Shown here: one piece after another, positions 8,408 to 17,437 of the stretch
Layout: each line of letters starts with the position of its first letter
How positions within the stretch are numbered: position 1 is the stretch's first letter
From: JANJUB01 sp031386985
Lineage (GTDB): Bacteria > Armatimonadota > Fimbriimonadia > Fimbriimonadales > Fimbriimonadaceae
Reading direction: 5' to 3'
Assembly (NCBI GenBank): GCA_031386985.1
Contig: JANNCV010000014.1
Span: forward strand, 62,001 to 126,000
DNA: 64,000 nucleotides
Notes under the pieces: generated by a model
Seen by the model: only the letters and a program-made list of their open reading frames with translations
What the model was told of the DNA's origin: nothing
Database searches by the model: none
Translations under genes and position numbers: made by a program

Positions 8408-10103
8408 GTGCCCATTTATCGAAACGCCACGATTCCCGCTACGGCTGCCACAATCCAGGCGGATATTGATGCCGTGGTGCTGGGGGGGGGGGACGCTTCA
8501 TTTCCCTGCTGGCGAATATGTCTTAACAACGGGAATCACGCTTAAATCGAATGTCAGGATGATCGGCGACGGTATGTATGCGTCGGTTTTTAAGATTGAT
8601 AACAGCTACTCCCTTGTTGGCGCGCTGTTCAATGCTGCAGACAGGGAAAACATGGAGTTTGAGGATCTCGGCTTTGAGGGAGCAACTCTAGCCACCAATC
8701 CTTTCATCCTTTTGCGCTTCCAGTCCCTTAATGGTGATCATGGCGGAATCGCAATCCGACGATGCCGTTTCTATGACTTTGACAAAGCTGGCCGCGTCAT
8801 GGTTGACCTGCAGGGGCCTGATGACGTGTTGTTTGAAAACTGCCTGTTCGACAAACTGTATATCGGGATTCGCAGTTCAGGGGCTAATCGCATCGCGAAT
8901 AGGATCGTTTGCATCGGTTGTAAGTTTCGTCAGTTCACGCAAAATGCTTCGGCGCTTAATGTCGACAGCTTCGAAACCCGAGGCATTCAGTTTTATGATT
9001 GCAGGTATCACACGCTCCATGCCGAAGACGTAAACTCCCCAAACAGCAGCGCATTCCAACCTCTTCAGCTAACTGGCTCGAAGTCAAACGAGAAATTTCA
9101 CGATTACGCTTCGATTTCGGCTTGCTACGTCGAGGGAAGTGGCGAAGTTCACGACACTAATCCTCCATACACCACGCGAGGTACAGCCGACCAGTTTGCC
9201 GTGTACAATATGCGCGCATCAAGTGTTTTCGCTAATGTCTCGATAAAAGGTGGGGATAACGGTATGGCCCCCTGGTATAGCCGCAAATCGACCATTGCGG
9301 GAAACTATTGTGACCGTAATAAGAACCACGGCATCGTTGGCCAAGGCGTGGATCGGATGACTTTCTTCGGAAACGTTTCAACTGACAATGGCGTGGCTGG
9401 CAATCCGAATCAAGGCGGCATCGCTTTGGTTACGCAGTTCGGAAGCGCCAACCTGAGTTGCACCGGCAACCACATTGCCGGGAACGTTTTGGTTGGCGCG
9501 ACCCAAAAGGGGATTTCACTTTACCTGTTCCCAGGTTCGACGTCCGGGGTTGGAGTATTTGATACTTCATGGGGATTCTGTGGCTTTCCTACTGGCAGCT
9601 CACTCGAAGCTGAGTCGGCACTGGTCCCCGCGAGTGCAAACACACGCATAACCGGCACCACACCAATAGACCGTCAGTTTGTGTGCGTGGACTTAGACGT
9701 GCCGCTCGGTACGGCCGCCTCAAGTCACGAGATCAGTAGCGAGTCACCTCCAGTACCCTTAGTCATTCCTGCCGGCTCAGTTGTGCGTAGCGTTCAAGCA
9801 ATCGTTCGGAAGCCGGGCGGATCAACGGGCTCCCTTGGGGGCTCTGCCCCCAAGTTTGCGATCGGGACGGCGAGTGACGCCAAGAAGTATGGATTGTCCA
9901 GCGGCAAAGCCTGGAATCTCGGCATCAACCAGCGTCTGAATCTCGTGGTTCCTTCTAGCGGTGACGCGGTGAAGCTATATGCGGTCGACTCTAGTGGCAA
10001 CTATTCGGGCACGTTAACGATTGGCGGATCCAATAATGTCGCACGAGTAAAGATTATCTACGAGAGTCCAGTTGCGGACCTCCCAAATTACGCATCCCCT
10101 TAG
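8408..10103 (+). CDS. Tailspike-like right-handed beta-helix protein, frameshifted at a G11 run
   Basis: A pectate-lyase-3-type beta-helix protein, paralogous to the one at 12014. Translation from the GTG at 8408 gives an N-terminus aligned with the paralog (IQADIDAVVLGGG against IQTAINGMTAGG). It then enters a run of eleven G (8482-8492) and as written shifts into a dead frame ending at 8545 after 45 aa. The beta-helix continues in the other frame from GGTLHFPAGEY to 10103. A run of ten or thirteen G would restore a single protein of about 564 aa. The body carries beta-helix turns to about residue 400 and ends in a domain containing PAGSVVRSVQAIVRKP. No signal peptide is visible. It may be phase-variable or a base-calling error; an internal start near 8466 would remove the first coil. 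Confidence 0.8.
8482..8492 (+). repeat. Homopolymer run of eleven G inside a coding region
   Basis: Eleven consecutive G bases sit between codon 25 and the first beta-helix coil of the gene. This is the longest mononucleotide run I saw in the window. It separates two frames that align continuously with the paralog at 12014, so its length decides whether the protein is made. Confidence 0.95.
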
Positions 10104-10119
10104 CCTACTGTGAATTCCA

Positions 10120-11994
10120 ATGAGCATCAATCCTCCACTGATACCTATAAATGTCCTGATTTGCCGAGGTGCTACCCTTGCAGTTGTACTTGCGTTGCTT
10201 GCAAGCAACAGGGCGCAGGCCCTAACGCTTGATGTTTACCCGTACAACGATTTGCAGATCACTTCATTAGCCACCGCCTCGAACGGCAGCCTGCTGTTTA
10301 CGGGCAGCTCAAGCCGCCCAAACGAGTGCGAGCTCCGGGTCCTCTCGCCGACTTCTGGTCCTTCTGGAAACATCTACAGGTTTTCATCGCCTGCCGTAAC
10401 GGGAGAAGTTGCTCATATTCCTGAGCGGCCCGGCTTTTACCCTCACTTGATCATGTCCCTAACCACTCCCGCAACGAGGGGAGTAAGCGTGGTGTATTCC
10501 GCAGTCAATGGCAGCGGTGGCCGTATTCGCGAGTTTACGGACTCTCGAGGTCCCCTCTGGGCATTAGAGGACGGGATATCCGTCACGCCTCAGCATGATG
10601 CAAACGTGTTATGCGAAATAAGGCCAGTTTCGGGCGCAAGGTTAATCGCCCTGATTACCGTTCCGAACGAAGACTTAGCGGGGGCAACGATCAGGTTCTT
10701 TCCTTTGCCAGAGGGGGCCGTTATTCTTGATCGTGTGCCCACACCAACCGGAGGATTCGTCTTGTTGGCGGGGAGCGAAGCGGCCGCATCAAGCTACAAT
10801 TTCGCGCCCGACGGAACGCTGAGCGGCCCCTTTTTCGTGGGCCCGGCTTCGCAGGTGACCTACTCAGATCGAAACGGCGGGACGATCCTCACGGCGGGGC
10901 GCACGCCAAGCGGCAACATGTTCTTTACGAAAGGGCCAACAAACGGCCCATTTACGGGCTCGCGGACTCAGGTTCACCCGTTCGGAGCCCTCAACTTTGC
11001 ATTCAAGTGCGCCTTTGTTCAGTCTAACGGAGCCGTATGGTGGGGAGGTTCTTTTACAACCCTTGTCGGAGATACGGATGGCTTCATCGGGGCTTCGGAT
11101 GACGCTAACTTGGTGCCACTCGAAAACGAATCGGTGGTTGGAAGTACTTCAGCTGACGAATCCGTTCGCTCCATCGCCGTTGAGCCGGGCGGGGTGGGCG
11201 TGGTCGCGGCCGACGGGGTTGTTCGGATGTTTGATTCGCTCACAGGCTTGACAATGGCCATCTATCCCCCCGTTCCCGATCCATCCATTGAGTATCGTGA
11301 GGTCGCAATGAAGCCCTATGCCCCAGCCCCATTTGGTTCGGTTGGTCAAGGTGCCCCATTTTCTCAGTTCGGTGTAAGCGGCTTCGACCGGCGAACGGGT
11401 TCAAGTTCGATCGTAACTTTATCGCTCAAAGGAGAACTAAAACAAGCGACCACGCCGTTGCCTGCCTACATAGGGGGCACCAACCCGACGATGCACGTCG
11501 AGCTTTATCAATATCCAGTTTCGCCTACTTCCTACCCGCTATCTTCGAGTTCAGCGGCAGTGCGCGGACCAGCGACGGTGGACTTCTCCGGGTTCATCCG
11601 CAGAAAGTCCGTATCCTTGATCACGGCTCCAGTAGCCTCGGCTGAGGATGTCGAAATCACTCTTGGCGGGCCAAACAGATCAACGATCGCGCGGTTCTGC
11701 CTCTTGCCGCCGACGCCCTACTTCTTCACCCCATCCTCCTTAACTCTGCGAGGGGGGGATTCTGGCGTGCTGCGTCTTTCGCTCAACGGAAAAGCCCCTA
11801 CGGGGGGCTTGCCGGTCCCCTTGTCATCTGATGGCCCGGAAGCCATTCCGCCCACGAACGTGATCGTGCCCGCTGGCCTGTATTCTCGTAGCTTCATCGT
11901 GCGCACGCTCCCCGTTGTGACGACCGTTACCCGTGCGGTAACCGCCACTTATGACAGCGTAACTCGTTCGGCCACCGTAACCATCAACCCCTAA
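10120..11994 (+). CDS. Secreted beta-propeller/Ig-like protein between two beta-helix genes
   Basis: A 624-aa protein with a long N-terminal signal region (positively charged start, then ATLAVVLALLASNRAQA) and cleavage likely after residue 35. The body is all-beta with repeats such as ITSLATASNGSLLFTGSS and SVRSIAVEPGGVGVVAADGVVRMFD, resembling six- to eight-bladed propellers (delta-60/SBBP type). The last 90 residues form an Ig-like module (SLTLRGGDSGVLRLSLNGKAPTG ... ATVTINP, broken here) that recurs at the end of the protein at 27583. It starts 16 nt after the first beta-helix gene and ends 19 nt before the second, so the three look like one operon. Surface or extracellular role inferred; no enzyme motif seen. 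Confidence 0.75.
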   Translation: MSINPPLIPINVLICRGATLAVVLALLASNRAQALTLDVYPYNDLQITSLATASNGSLLFTGSSSRPNECELRVLSPTSGPSGNIYRFSSPAVTGEVAHIPERPGFYPHLIMSLTTPATRGVSVVYSAVNGSGGRIREFTDSRGPLWALEDGISVTPQHDANVLCEIRPVSGARLIALITVPNEDLAGATIRFFPLPEGAVILDRVPTPTGGFVLLAGSEAAASSYNFAPDGTLSGPFFVGPASQVTYSDRNGGTILTAGRTPSGNMFFTKGPTNGPFTGSRTQVHPFGALNFAFKCAFVQSNGAVWWGGSFTTLVGDTDGFIGASDDANLVPLENESVVGSTSADESVRSIAVEPGGVGVVAADGVVRMFDSLTGLTMAIYPPVPDPSIEYREVAMKPYAPAPFGSVGQGAPFSQFGVSGFDRRTGSSSIVTLSLKGELKQATTPLPAYIGGTNPTMHVELYQYPVSPTSYPLSSSSAAVRGPATVDFSGFIRRKSVSLITAPVASAEDVEITLGGPNRSTIARFCLLPPTPYFFTPSSLTLRGGDSGVLRLSLNGKAPTGGLPVPLSSDGPEAIPPTNVIVPAGLYSRSFIVRTLPVVTTVTRAVTATYDSVTRSATVTINP

Positions 11995-12013
11995 GTTCAA
12001 CCCGAGTAAATCC

Positions 12014-13654
12014 ATGCCAGCCTACGTCAACATACCCACGGGCTCGCCCCGAAGCTACATCCAAACCGCGATTAACGGAATGACCGCTGGTGGCACCATG
12101 CACTTCGAAGCGGGCGAGTATACGATTGATACCGCGCTCAGCCTTCTCCCGAACATCCGGTTTGTTGGAGACGGGATGCGTGCCTCGGTGTTCAAACTCA
12201 CCGCTGGGAGTGCCACTCCCTTCGAGGCCGTAAATCTTAGCAACATCTCTTTCGAAAACCTTGGATTTGTATATGAGGGCGGAACGTTTAGCTACATCGT
12301 TAGAGGCACAACCACCTCAGGCAATCATGGGAACATCGTTGTCAAGAACTGTCGATTCTCGAATTTCAACGCAAGCAGTAGATTCTGCATCGACTTTAAG
12401 GATGTCAACGACTGTCGAGTAGATGGGTGCCAATTCGAAAACGTGTGGTGCGGAGTCAGCATTCGCGCGGGAACCAAGGACGTCTATCGAAACACGTGCT
12501 TCAACTGCGACTTCAAGAACTTTGAATATGCGGGAGTTTATGCAACGTTGGTATCGCCCTATTGCACGTTTGGCACTTCCGTGATTGGTTGCCGCGCTTC
12601 CAAGACAAATGTGGTTGCGAGCGGCGGCCTAGCCAACCCAATTCTGTTCAACGGTCCGCGCGCAACTCCGATCGTGGCTTGGCATATGGATGTCCTTATC
12701 GCCAACAATGTGATCATCGGCCCTGGGGCTGCCTACTCAGAAGGAACGGTCTCAACCAGCGACCAGTTCTACCTTTCAAATCTGAATGGAGGGGTGGTGG
12801 CTGGAAACATTGCTGCTCAGGGTGGGGCGAACGGGATGCTCATTTGGGCGAGCAAGAAAGTTGCGATTTGCGCGAATCAGTGCGACAAGAACTATGCGAA
12901 TGGCATATTGGGCACAGGCATTTCCAATTGTGCGATGACGGGCAACGTTTGTACAAACAATGGTTCGTCCGCATCAAGTGAAGACGCCGGGATCGCTCTC
13001 AACCCAGATATGGGAGTCGATCTAGCCACCTCGAACAATCTGCTTGTCGGCAATTTGTGCACCGACGATCAAACAACAAAGCTTCAGAATTACGGCATTT
13101 TTACCTTCCTGTCCGCGGGCAGTGGAGCGAGCGTATCTAACACCACCGCAGGGGCCAATCGCGTTACTGGCAATGTGACGGCGGGCGAGGAGGTCATTGA
13201 CCAAAGCATTAACGACTTTGGGAGCGATGGTCTCTACGGATCTTTGGCTCAAGATCCTCAATTTGAGGTGTATGATGCGGAAATCACGATTCCCGCTTCA
13301 ACATCAATTCCATCTGCTGGATATTCGCTGGGATATGCGATACCGGCGGGGACGGTGCTAAGGTCAGTTCAGGCAATCATTCGCAAACCAACTGCCAGTG
13401 TGTTCACAAGCGGCAGCACCGGTACGGCATTTAGCATCGGATATGACAGTAGCCACGCCGCAGAGTATGGAACTTCAACCGGAAAAGTTTGGAACTCGAA
13501 GATTACGCATCGCTCTGTTGCGCTGAATGCGAGCGCTGTGCCCTTGCTCCTGTTCCCCGTAGGAGGCACGCTAACCATCGGCACCTCGGCCTTGGTCTTG
13601 CGATTGAAAGTGACTTACGAACGTGCCGTTGACCCGCTACCAATCTACACCTAG
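12014..13654 (+). CDS. Tailspike-like right-handed beta-helix protein
   Basis: A 546-aa intact paralog of the frameshifted gene at 8408. The N-terminus has the pectate-lyase-3 entry pattern (SYIQTAINGMTAGGTMHF, AGEYTIDT, RFVGDGMRASVFKL). It is followed by about 10-12 beta-helix coils rich in N, C, G and V (residues 60-410), and a C-terminal domain with IPAGTVLRSVQAIIRKP and a LTIGTSALVLRLKVTYE strand. That arrangement is typical of phage tailspikes and polysaccharide-binding or degrading proteins. There is no signal peptide. The gene follows the propeller gene by 19 nt. Enzymatic activity cannot be judged because tailspike active sites are not conserved. Confidence 0.82.
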   Translation: MPAYVNIPTGSPRSYIQTAINGMTAGGTMHFEAGEYTIDTALSLLPNIRFVGDGMRASVFKLTAGSATPFEAVNLSNISFENLGFVYEGGTFSYIVRGTTTSGNHGNIVVKNCRFSNFNASSRFCIDFKDVNDCRVDGCQFENVWCGVSIRAGTKDVYRNTCFNCDFKNFEYAGVYATLVSPYCTFGTSVIGCRASKTNVVASGGLANPILFNGPRATPIVAWHMDVLIANNVIIGPGAAYSEGTVSTSDQFYLSNLNGGVVAGNIAAQGGANGMLIWASKKVAICANQCDKNYANGILGTGISNCAMTGNVCTNNGSSASSEDAGIALNPDMGVDLATSNNLLVGNLCTDDQTTKLQNYGIFTFLSAGSGASVSNTTAGANRVTGNVTAGEEVIDQSINDFGSDGLYGSLAQDPQFEVYDAEITIPASTSIPSAGYSLGYAIPAGTVLRSVQAIIRKPTASVFTSGSTGTAFSIGYDSSHAAEYGTSTGKVWNSKITHRSVALNASAVPLLLFPVGGTLTIGTSALVLRLKVTYERAVDPLPIYT

Positions 13655-14841
13655 TCAGTTTGGCCCTTCCAAAACAACACACGCGCCTGGATTGCGGCTT
13701 CCTTAATGTCGCCTTGAGTTGCATTGATGTGCCCGACTTTGCGGCCGGGGCGGGGGGACTTGCCGTACCAGTGAACGTGAGTTCCAGGGATGGTGAGGCC
13801 ACGGGAGATGGCGGCGGGGAGATCGAATTTGACCTCACCCCCCGGCCCCCTCCCCGCATGCAGTGAGGGGGAGAGCAAGTTTGCCATGCAAACCGGATTG
13901 CCTTCCATTTGCGCTGGCACGGGAAATCCCATCGCCAATCGCATATGCATCTCGAACTGACTAACTCCGCCCCAATCGAGCGTGTAGTGGCCGCTATTGT
14001 GGGGGCGGGGGGCTATCTCGTTTACCAAAATCTTGCCCTTATCATCTTCAAAAAGCTCAACCCCAAAAAGTCCAAATCCCTGAACGGCCTCAACGGCGGC
14101 GATTGCGACCTCCGAGGCATCAACATCACTAGGGAAAACCAGATCGCATACGTGATTGGTTTGCAGAGTTTCCATCGTGGGATAAGCCCCCGTAACGGAG
14201 GCAGAGCGGTAAACCATCACCGCCAACTCCCGACGAAAAGAGACAAATTCCTCGGCATACCAGCCGGGTTGGGTTTGGTCAAAAGTAAATGCGTGATCCC
14301 AAATGGGCCGCAGTTCATCAAACTCCGCACGGGTTCGGGCGAAGCGGGTGCCCTTGCCATCATAGCCGCCAAACCGCGATTTCAGCACAACAGGATAGGG
14401 GAGATCATCATCAATTCGAAAAGCCTGAGGGCTAGGAACTCCAGCCTGGGCCAGGGCCGCGCGTTGAGCAAACTTATCTTGAATCATTGCGAGGGTTTGG
14501 ATGGAAGGCGTTACCAGAGCAGGATCAAATCCGGCCAAATCGCTGGCTTTCTCCAGCGCAAACGCGGGAATGAACTCATTTTCAAGCGTAACATGCTCGC
14601 TCACGCTCATCAGCTCGGAGAGTGCCGCGGGATCACTCAACGAACCTACGATTGAGGGCGCAACTTGGCTCGCGCAAGCATCCGGAGATGGATCTAGCGA
14701 TACGCAACTCAGCCCCATTCGCTGCGCCGCCTGAATGCTCATTCGCGCGAGCTGACCGCCCCCAAGAAACCCAAGATTCGCCTTTTGACTCAAGGTGGGA
14801 AGTTTACTGGCAATCTTTGCCTCCAATGTTAAATGCGCCAA
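13651..14841 (-). CDS. purK: 5-(carboxyamino)imidazole ribonucleotide synthase (PurK)
   Basis: ATP-grasp enzyme of de novo purine synthesis, converting AIR, ATP and bicarbonate to N5-CAIR in the cytoplasm. Motifs: LGFLGGGQLARM near residues 23-34, the ATP-grasp lysine region PVVLKSRFGGYDGKGT, and the catalytic EEFVSFRRELAVMV and LVNEIAPRPHNSGHYT segments. At 396 aa it is slightly longer than usual. Part of the excess is the piece LLSPSLHAGRGPGGEV, encoded by a GC-rich palindromic element at 13831-13875. The usual partner purE is not adjacent. The gene is convergent with the beta-helix gene, overlapping its end by 4 nt. Confidence 0.95.
   Translation of the reverse strand: MAHLTLEAKIASKLPTLSQKANLGFLGGGQLARMSIQAAQRMGLSCVSLDPSPDACASQVAPSIVGSLSDPAALSELMSVSEHVTLENEFIPAFALEKASDLAGFDPALVTPSIQTLAMIQDKFAQRAALAQAGVPSPQAFRIDDDLPYPVVLKSRFGGYDGKGTRFARTRAEFDELRPIWDHAFTFDQTQPGWYAEEFVSFRRELAVMVYRSASVTGAYPTMETLQTNHVCDLVFPSDVDASEVAIAAVEAVQGFGLFGVELFEDDKGKILVNEIAPRPHNSGHYTLDWGGVSQFEMHMRLAMGFPVPAQMEGNPVCMANLLSPSLHAGRGPGGEVKFDLPAAISRGLTIPGTHVHWYGKSPRPGRKVGHINATQGDIKEAAIQARVLFWKGQTD
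13831..13875. repeat. REP-like GC-rich palindromic element inside purK
   Basis: A 45-bp block rich in C runs on the plus strand, with arms CTCACCCCCC and CCCCCTC that can pair with GAGGGGG and TGAG. It resembles the widespread intergenic palindromes with a CCTCACCCCCGGCCCCC core found in many bacterial genomes. Here it lies in frame inside the purK C-terminal domain and encodes the SPSLHAGRGPGGE stretch. Base composition differs sharply from the flanking coding sequence. No second copy was seen in the window. Confidence 0.6.
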
Positions 14842-14877
14842 GCTGATTTTTGGAGCCGTATCCTATAAGCCACGGGG

Positions 14878-16005
14878 TTGCCCGGTACACTTGAACCTGT
14901 GGCATTTCTTCCCTCGCTAATCGGAATGACCCGCGCTGAGATCGCGGCGTTTCTGGGCGAGCGAAAGGATGCAAAAATGCGAGCAAGCCAGATTGCAAGA
15001 TGGATTTACGCGGAGGCCGTAGATAGCTTCGAAGCTATGTCCGACCTTCCGGCGAGCCTCCGCGCAGAACTTGCCGAAAAGTGTGTCATTAACCCGCTAA
15101 CCATCGCTCGGCACGCTCGGTCTTCAGATTTTGTTGATAAGTTATTGGTTCACGGCGGCGACAATCAGGTTTTTGAATGCGTCTTGCTCCCCTATCAAGA
15201 TCGGGTGAGTTGTTGTCTCAGTTCGCAAGTCGGATGTCCGATGGGTTGTACCTTTTGCGCAACCGGCCTTGGCGGATTTGATCGTAATCTGAGCGCGGGC
15301 GAAATCGTTGGGCAATATTTGCTTCTTCAGAAGCTTAGAAAAGATCAGATTAGGAGTCGAATCAAGGTGATGGGGAAGGACGATCGAGTTAGCCGGGTTG
15401 TCTTTATGGGCATGGGCGAGCCTCTCCTAAACTTGCCGAACCTATTGAAGTCTCTGGCGCTCTTGCACGATGAAGTCGGCCTAAGCTACCGCCATATCAC
15501 GGTTTCAACCGTCGGGCTCGTGCCCCAGATCAACGAACTGGCCGAAATCAAGCTGCCCATTCACCTTGCTCTGAGCTTGCATTCGCCGGACGATGAGATT
15601 CGAGACCGGCTGATGCCTGTGAACAAACGATGGCCGGTTGAAGAGGTCGTGGGCGCGATGAAGGCTTACATGCGCAAGACAGGGCGCAAAATCACGCTCG
15701 AATACCTATTGATTGGCGATCTAACTGATTCCGCCGATCAGGCGGCCAAGCTTGCACGTCTGATTTCTGGTGTGCCAAGCGTTGTTAATCTCATCCCGTT
15801 CAACTATGTCTCAACCGAGCAAGGCTACAAACGTCCGACTCGCGAAAGCATCAGTGCGTTCAAGAATGAACTTAAAAAGCGGGGAGTCAACGTAACCCAA
15901 AGAGTCGAACGGGGCCATGATATTGCCGCCGCTTGCGGCCAACTAGCAGGTGAACATACCGGAAGGTTTGCCAAGCGAGAGAGCCTGAAGGTGGCGGTGC
16001 TGTGA
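14878..16005 (+). CDS. rlmN: Dual-specificity rRNA/tRNA adenine-C2 methyltransferase RlmN
   Basis: Radical-SAM enzyme that methylates C2 of A2503 in 23S rRNA and A37 of some tRNAs. The iron-sulfur cysteines are in GCPMGCTFC (Cys120, Cys124, Cys127). The second catalytic cysteines are Cys353 in GHDIAAACGQL and probably a partner in the N-terminal half. SAM-binding GMGEPLLN and LSLHSPDDEIR motifs are present. The 375-aa length fits the family. The TTG at 14878 is the longest start; a GTG at 14899 is equally plausible. The stop overlaps the GTG start of lptC, making rlmN the first gene of the lpt operon. Confidence 0.96.
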   Translation: MPGTLEPVAFLPSLIGMTRAEIAAFLGERKDAKMRASQIARWIYAEAVDSFEAMSDLPASLRAELAEKCVINPLTIARHARSSDFVDKLLVHGGDNQVFECVLLPYQDRVSCCLSSQVGCPMGCTFCATGLGGFDRNLSAGEIVGQYLLLQKLRKDQIRSRIKVMGKDDRVSRVVFMGMGEPLLNLPNLLKSLALLHDEVGLSYRHITVSTVGLVPQINELAEIKLPIHLALSLHSPDDEIRDRLMPVNKRWPVEEVVGAMKAYMRKTGRKITLEYLLIGDLTDSADQAAKLARLISGVPSVVNLIPFNYVSTEQGYKRPTRESISAFKNELKKRGVNVTQRVERGHDIAAACGQLAGEHTGRFAKRESLKVAVL

Positions 16006-16619
16006 AAAAGGGCGCGTTCGGGGGTTCGGTATTGTTCGGTGCTTCGTTGTTCGGATGGTGCACTCTAAGCTGCGCCCCCAACCGCAAGCTCCCCGAACAA
16101 GTCGCCATCGAAAAAGAAATTGCCAGCGAAGCCAAGGGAACCGCCAAATCCGTCGTGAGCGGCGGAGGCGATTTGGAGCGATTTAGCAACGACAAGGAGC
16201 GCAAAAAGCTCTGGACCGTATCGTGGAAGAAAGCCGCTCTCGACTTCGATCTCACTGAATCTGAATTTGGGGGTCAAATTCAGGAAGTATCTGGCACTTT
16301 TTGCGAAAACGGAAAGGTTGCGAGCACGTTTATTGCTCGCGAGGGGTTTATAGATAGGGGCTCAAAAGTTATTCGTTTAAAGGGGGGAGTCAAGGTGGTT
16401 TCGGTCAAGGAAGATATTTCCATTGATTGTGGCGAGCTAAGTTACGATGGGGCTTCTGGAATCATCGAAGCGCCAGCCGGAATAACCGCCCGAATGGGCG
16501 GATACCTTATTCGCGAGCCTGACTCCGTCCTTGCCCAAATGGGAAAAGAATCAAAAGCAGTTTTGGCTAAGCCCGACCTCAAAAAAATTGGCACCGCAGG
16601 ACTATTTGACAAGCCATGA
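16002..16619 (+). CDS. lptC: LptC-like LPS-export envelope protein
   Basis: A 205-aa predicted inner-membrane-anchored bridge protein of the lipopolysaccharide export machine. It has a hydrophobic N-terminus ending in a Cys (TLSC, Cys24; an atypical lipobox because the -3 residue is Thr). The LptC-type repeat of beta strands follows (KLWTVSWKKAALDF, VSGTFCENGKVASTFIA, LKGGVKVVS, IDCGELSYD). The GTG start overlaps the rlmN stop by 4 nt and the stop overlaps lptA by 4 nt, so it is translationally coupled on both sides. Family assignment rests on fold pattern plus position upstream of lptA-lptB. Confidence 0.82.
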   Translation: MKKGAFGGSVLFGASLFGWCTLSCAPNRKLPEQVAIEKEIASEAKGTAKSVVSGGGDLERFSNDKERKKLWTVSWKKAALDFDLTESEFGGQIQEVSGTFCENGKVASTFIAREGFIDRGSKVIRLKGGVKVVSVKEDISIDCGELSYDGASGIIEAPAGITARMGGYLIREPDSVLAQMGKESKAVLAKPDLKKIGTAGLFDKP

Positions 16620-17437
16620 AAAGACTCAATGTTTCTCTCGGATTAATCGCTTTAGTGACGGGCCTCTCGATCTCGCAGACGCAAAGCCCGACCCAAAAGG
16701 GAATCTTTGACAAGAACGGCACCGAGTTACGTGTGACTGGATTCGATGAATGGAGCGTGGAAAAGCTTCCGAAGGGCCAATTTCAGCTCATCATGACGGG
16801 GCGGCCCCATGCCGAATGGCTCAAACAAGGGCTTGATTTAAAAGCCAAAACCTTGGAAATGAGGGCTACGAGCGACTACAAACTGATTGCTGCCGAACTA
16901 AAGGGCGGTATCGAGTTTAGTGCCGATAAACAGGGGAGCAACGGGCGGGTAGTCGTAAGGGCCGAAAGCGCAACGTACACCGATGCCGACGAAAAGCTTG
17001 TCGTTCGAGGTGGGCTATCTTTGGATCAAAAAGGAGCTTCGAACGGGCAAGTTTTGCATGCGGAGGGCTCCGGCGGAACCGTCCTTTTGGATCGCAAAGG
17101 AACCGATCAGAACCTCATTAAATCGGCCACACTGAACGGACCGATCAAGTTCAAACTGAGCGGAATGCGCGACGATGAAGACGCCAAGAAAAAGCTCCCA
17201 TTCTTCGTCAACGCAACCGCCGGAATCTTAACTTACGTGAAATCCGAAGGCAAAGTTGTTCTGAAGGACAACGTAAAAATAGATGGCAACGATCCTTCCA
17301 TTTTTGGCGAGATCAGCGGCGTGCACACGGTCACACTCTACCTAACCGAATCTGGTGAGATCACAAAAATCGTGATGCAAGGCGACCCCGGCGCGACAAA
17401 GATCGAGCAGAAATCAAAGGGCGGGGGTGGCCGTTGA
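16616..17437 (+). CDS. lptA: LptA-like periplasmic LPS-transport protein (OstA fold)
   Basis: A 273-aa exported protein with a cleavable signal (LGLIALVTGLSISQ). It is followed by OstA-type antiparallel strands (LDLKAKTLEMRA, IEFSADKQGSNGRVVVRAESATYTDADEKLVVRGGLSL) that build the beta-jelly-roll bridge carrying LPS across the periplasm. It is longer than the E. coli protein (185 aa), suggesting extra OstA repeats. It overlaps lptC and lptB by 4 nt each (ATGA and TTGA), so stoichiometric coupled expression is likely. The partner lptD is not in the window. Confidence 0.85.
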   Translation: MKRLNVSLGLIALVTGLSISQTQSPTQKGIFDKNGTELRVTGFDEWSVEKLPKGQFQLIMTGRPHAEWLKQGLDLKAKTLEMRATSDYKLIAAELKGGIEFSADKQGSNGRVVVRAESATYTDADEKLVVRGGLSLDQKGASNGQVLHAEGSGGTVLLDRKGTDQNLIKSATLNGPIKFKLSGMRDDEDAKKKLPFFVNATAGILTYVKSEGKVVLKDNVKIDGNDPSIFGEISGVHTVTLYLTESGEITKIVMQGDPGATKIEQKSKGGGGR

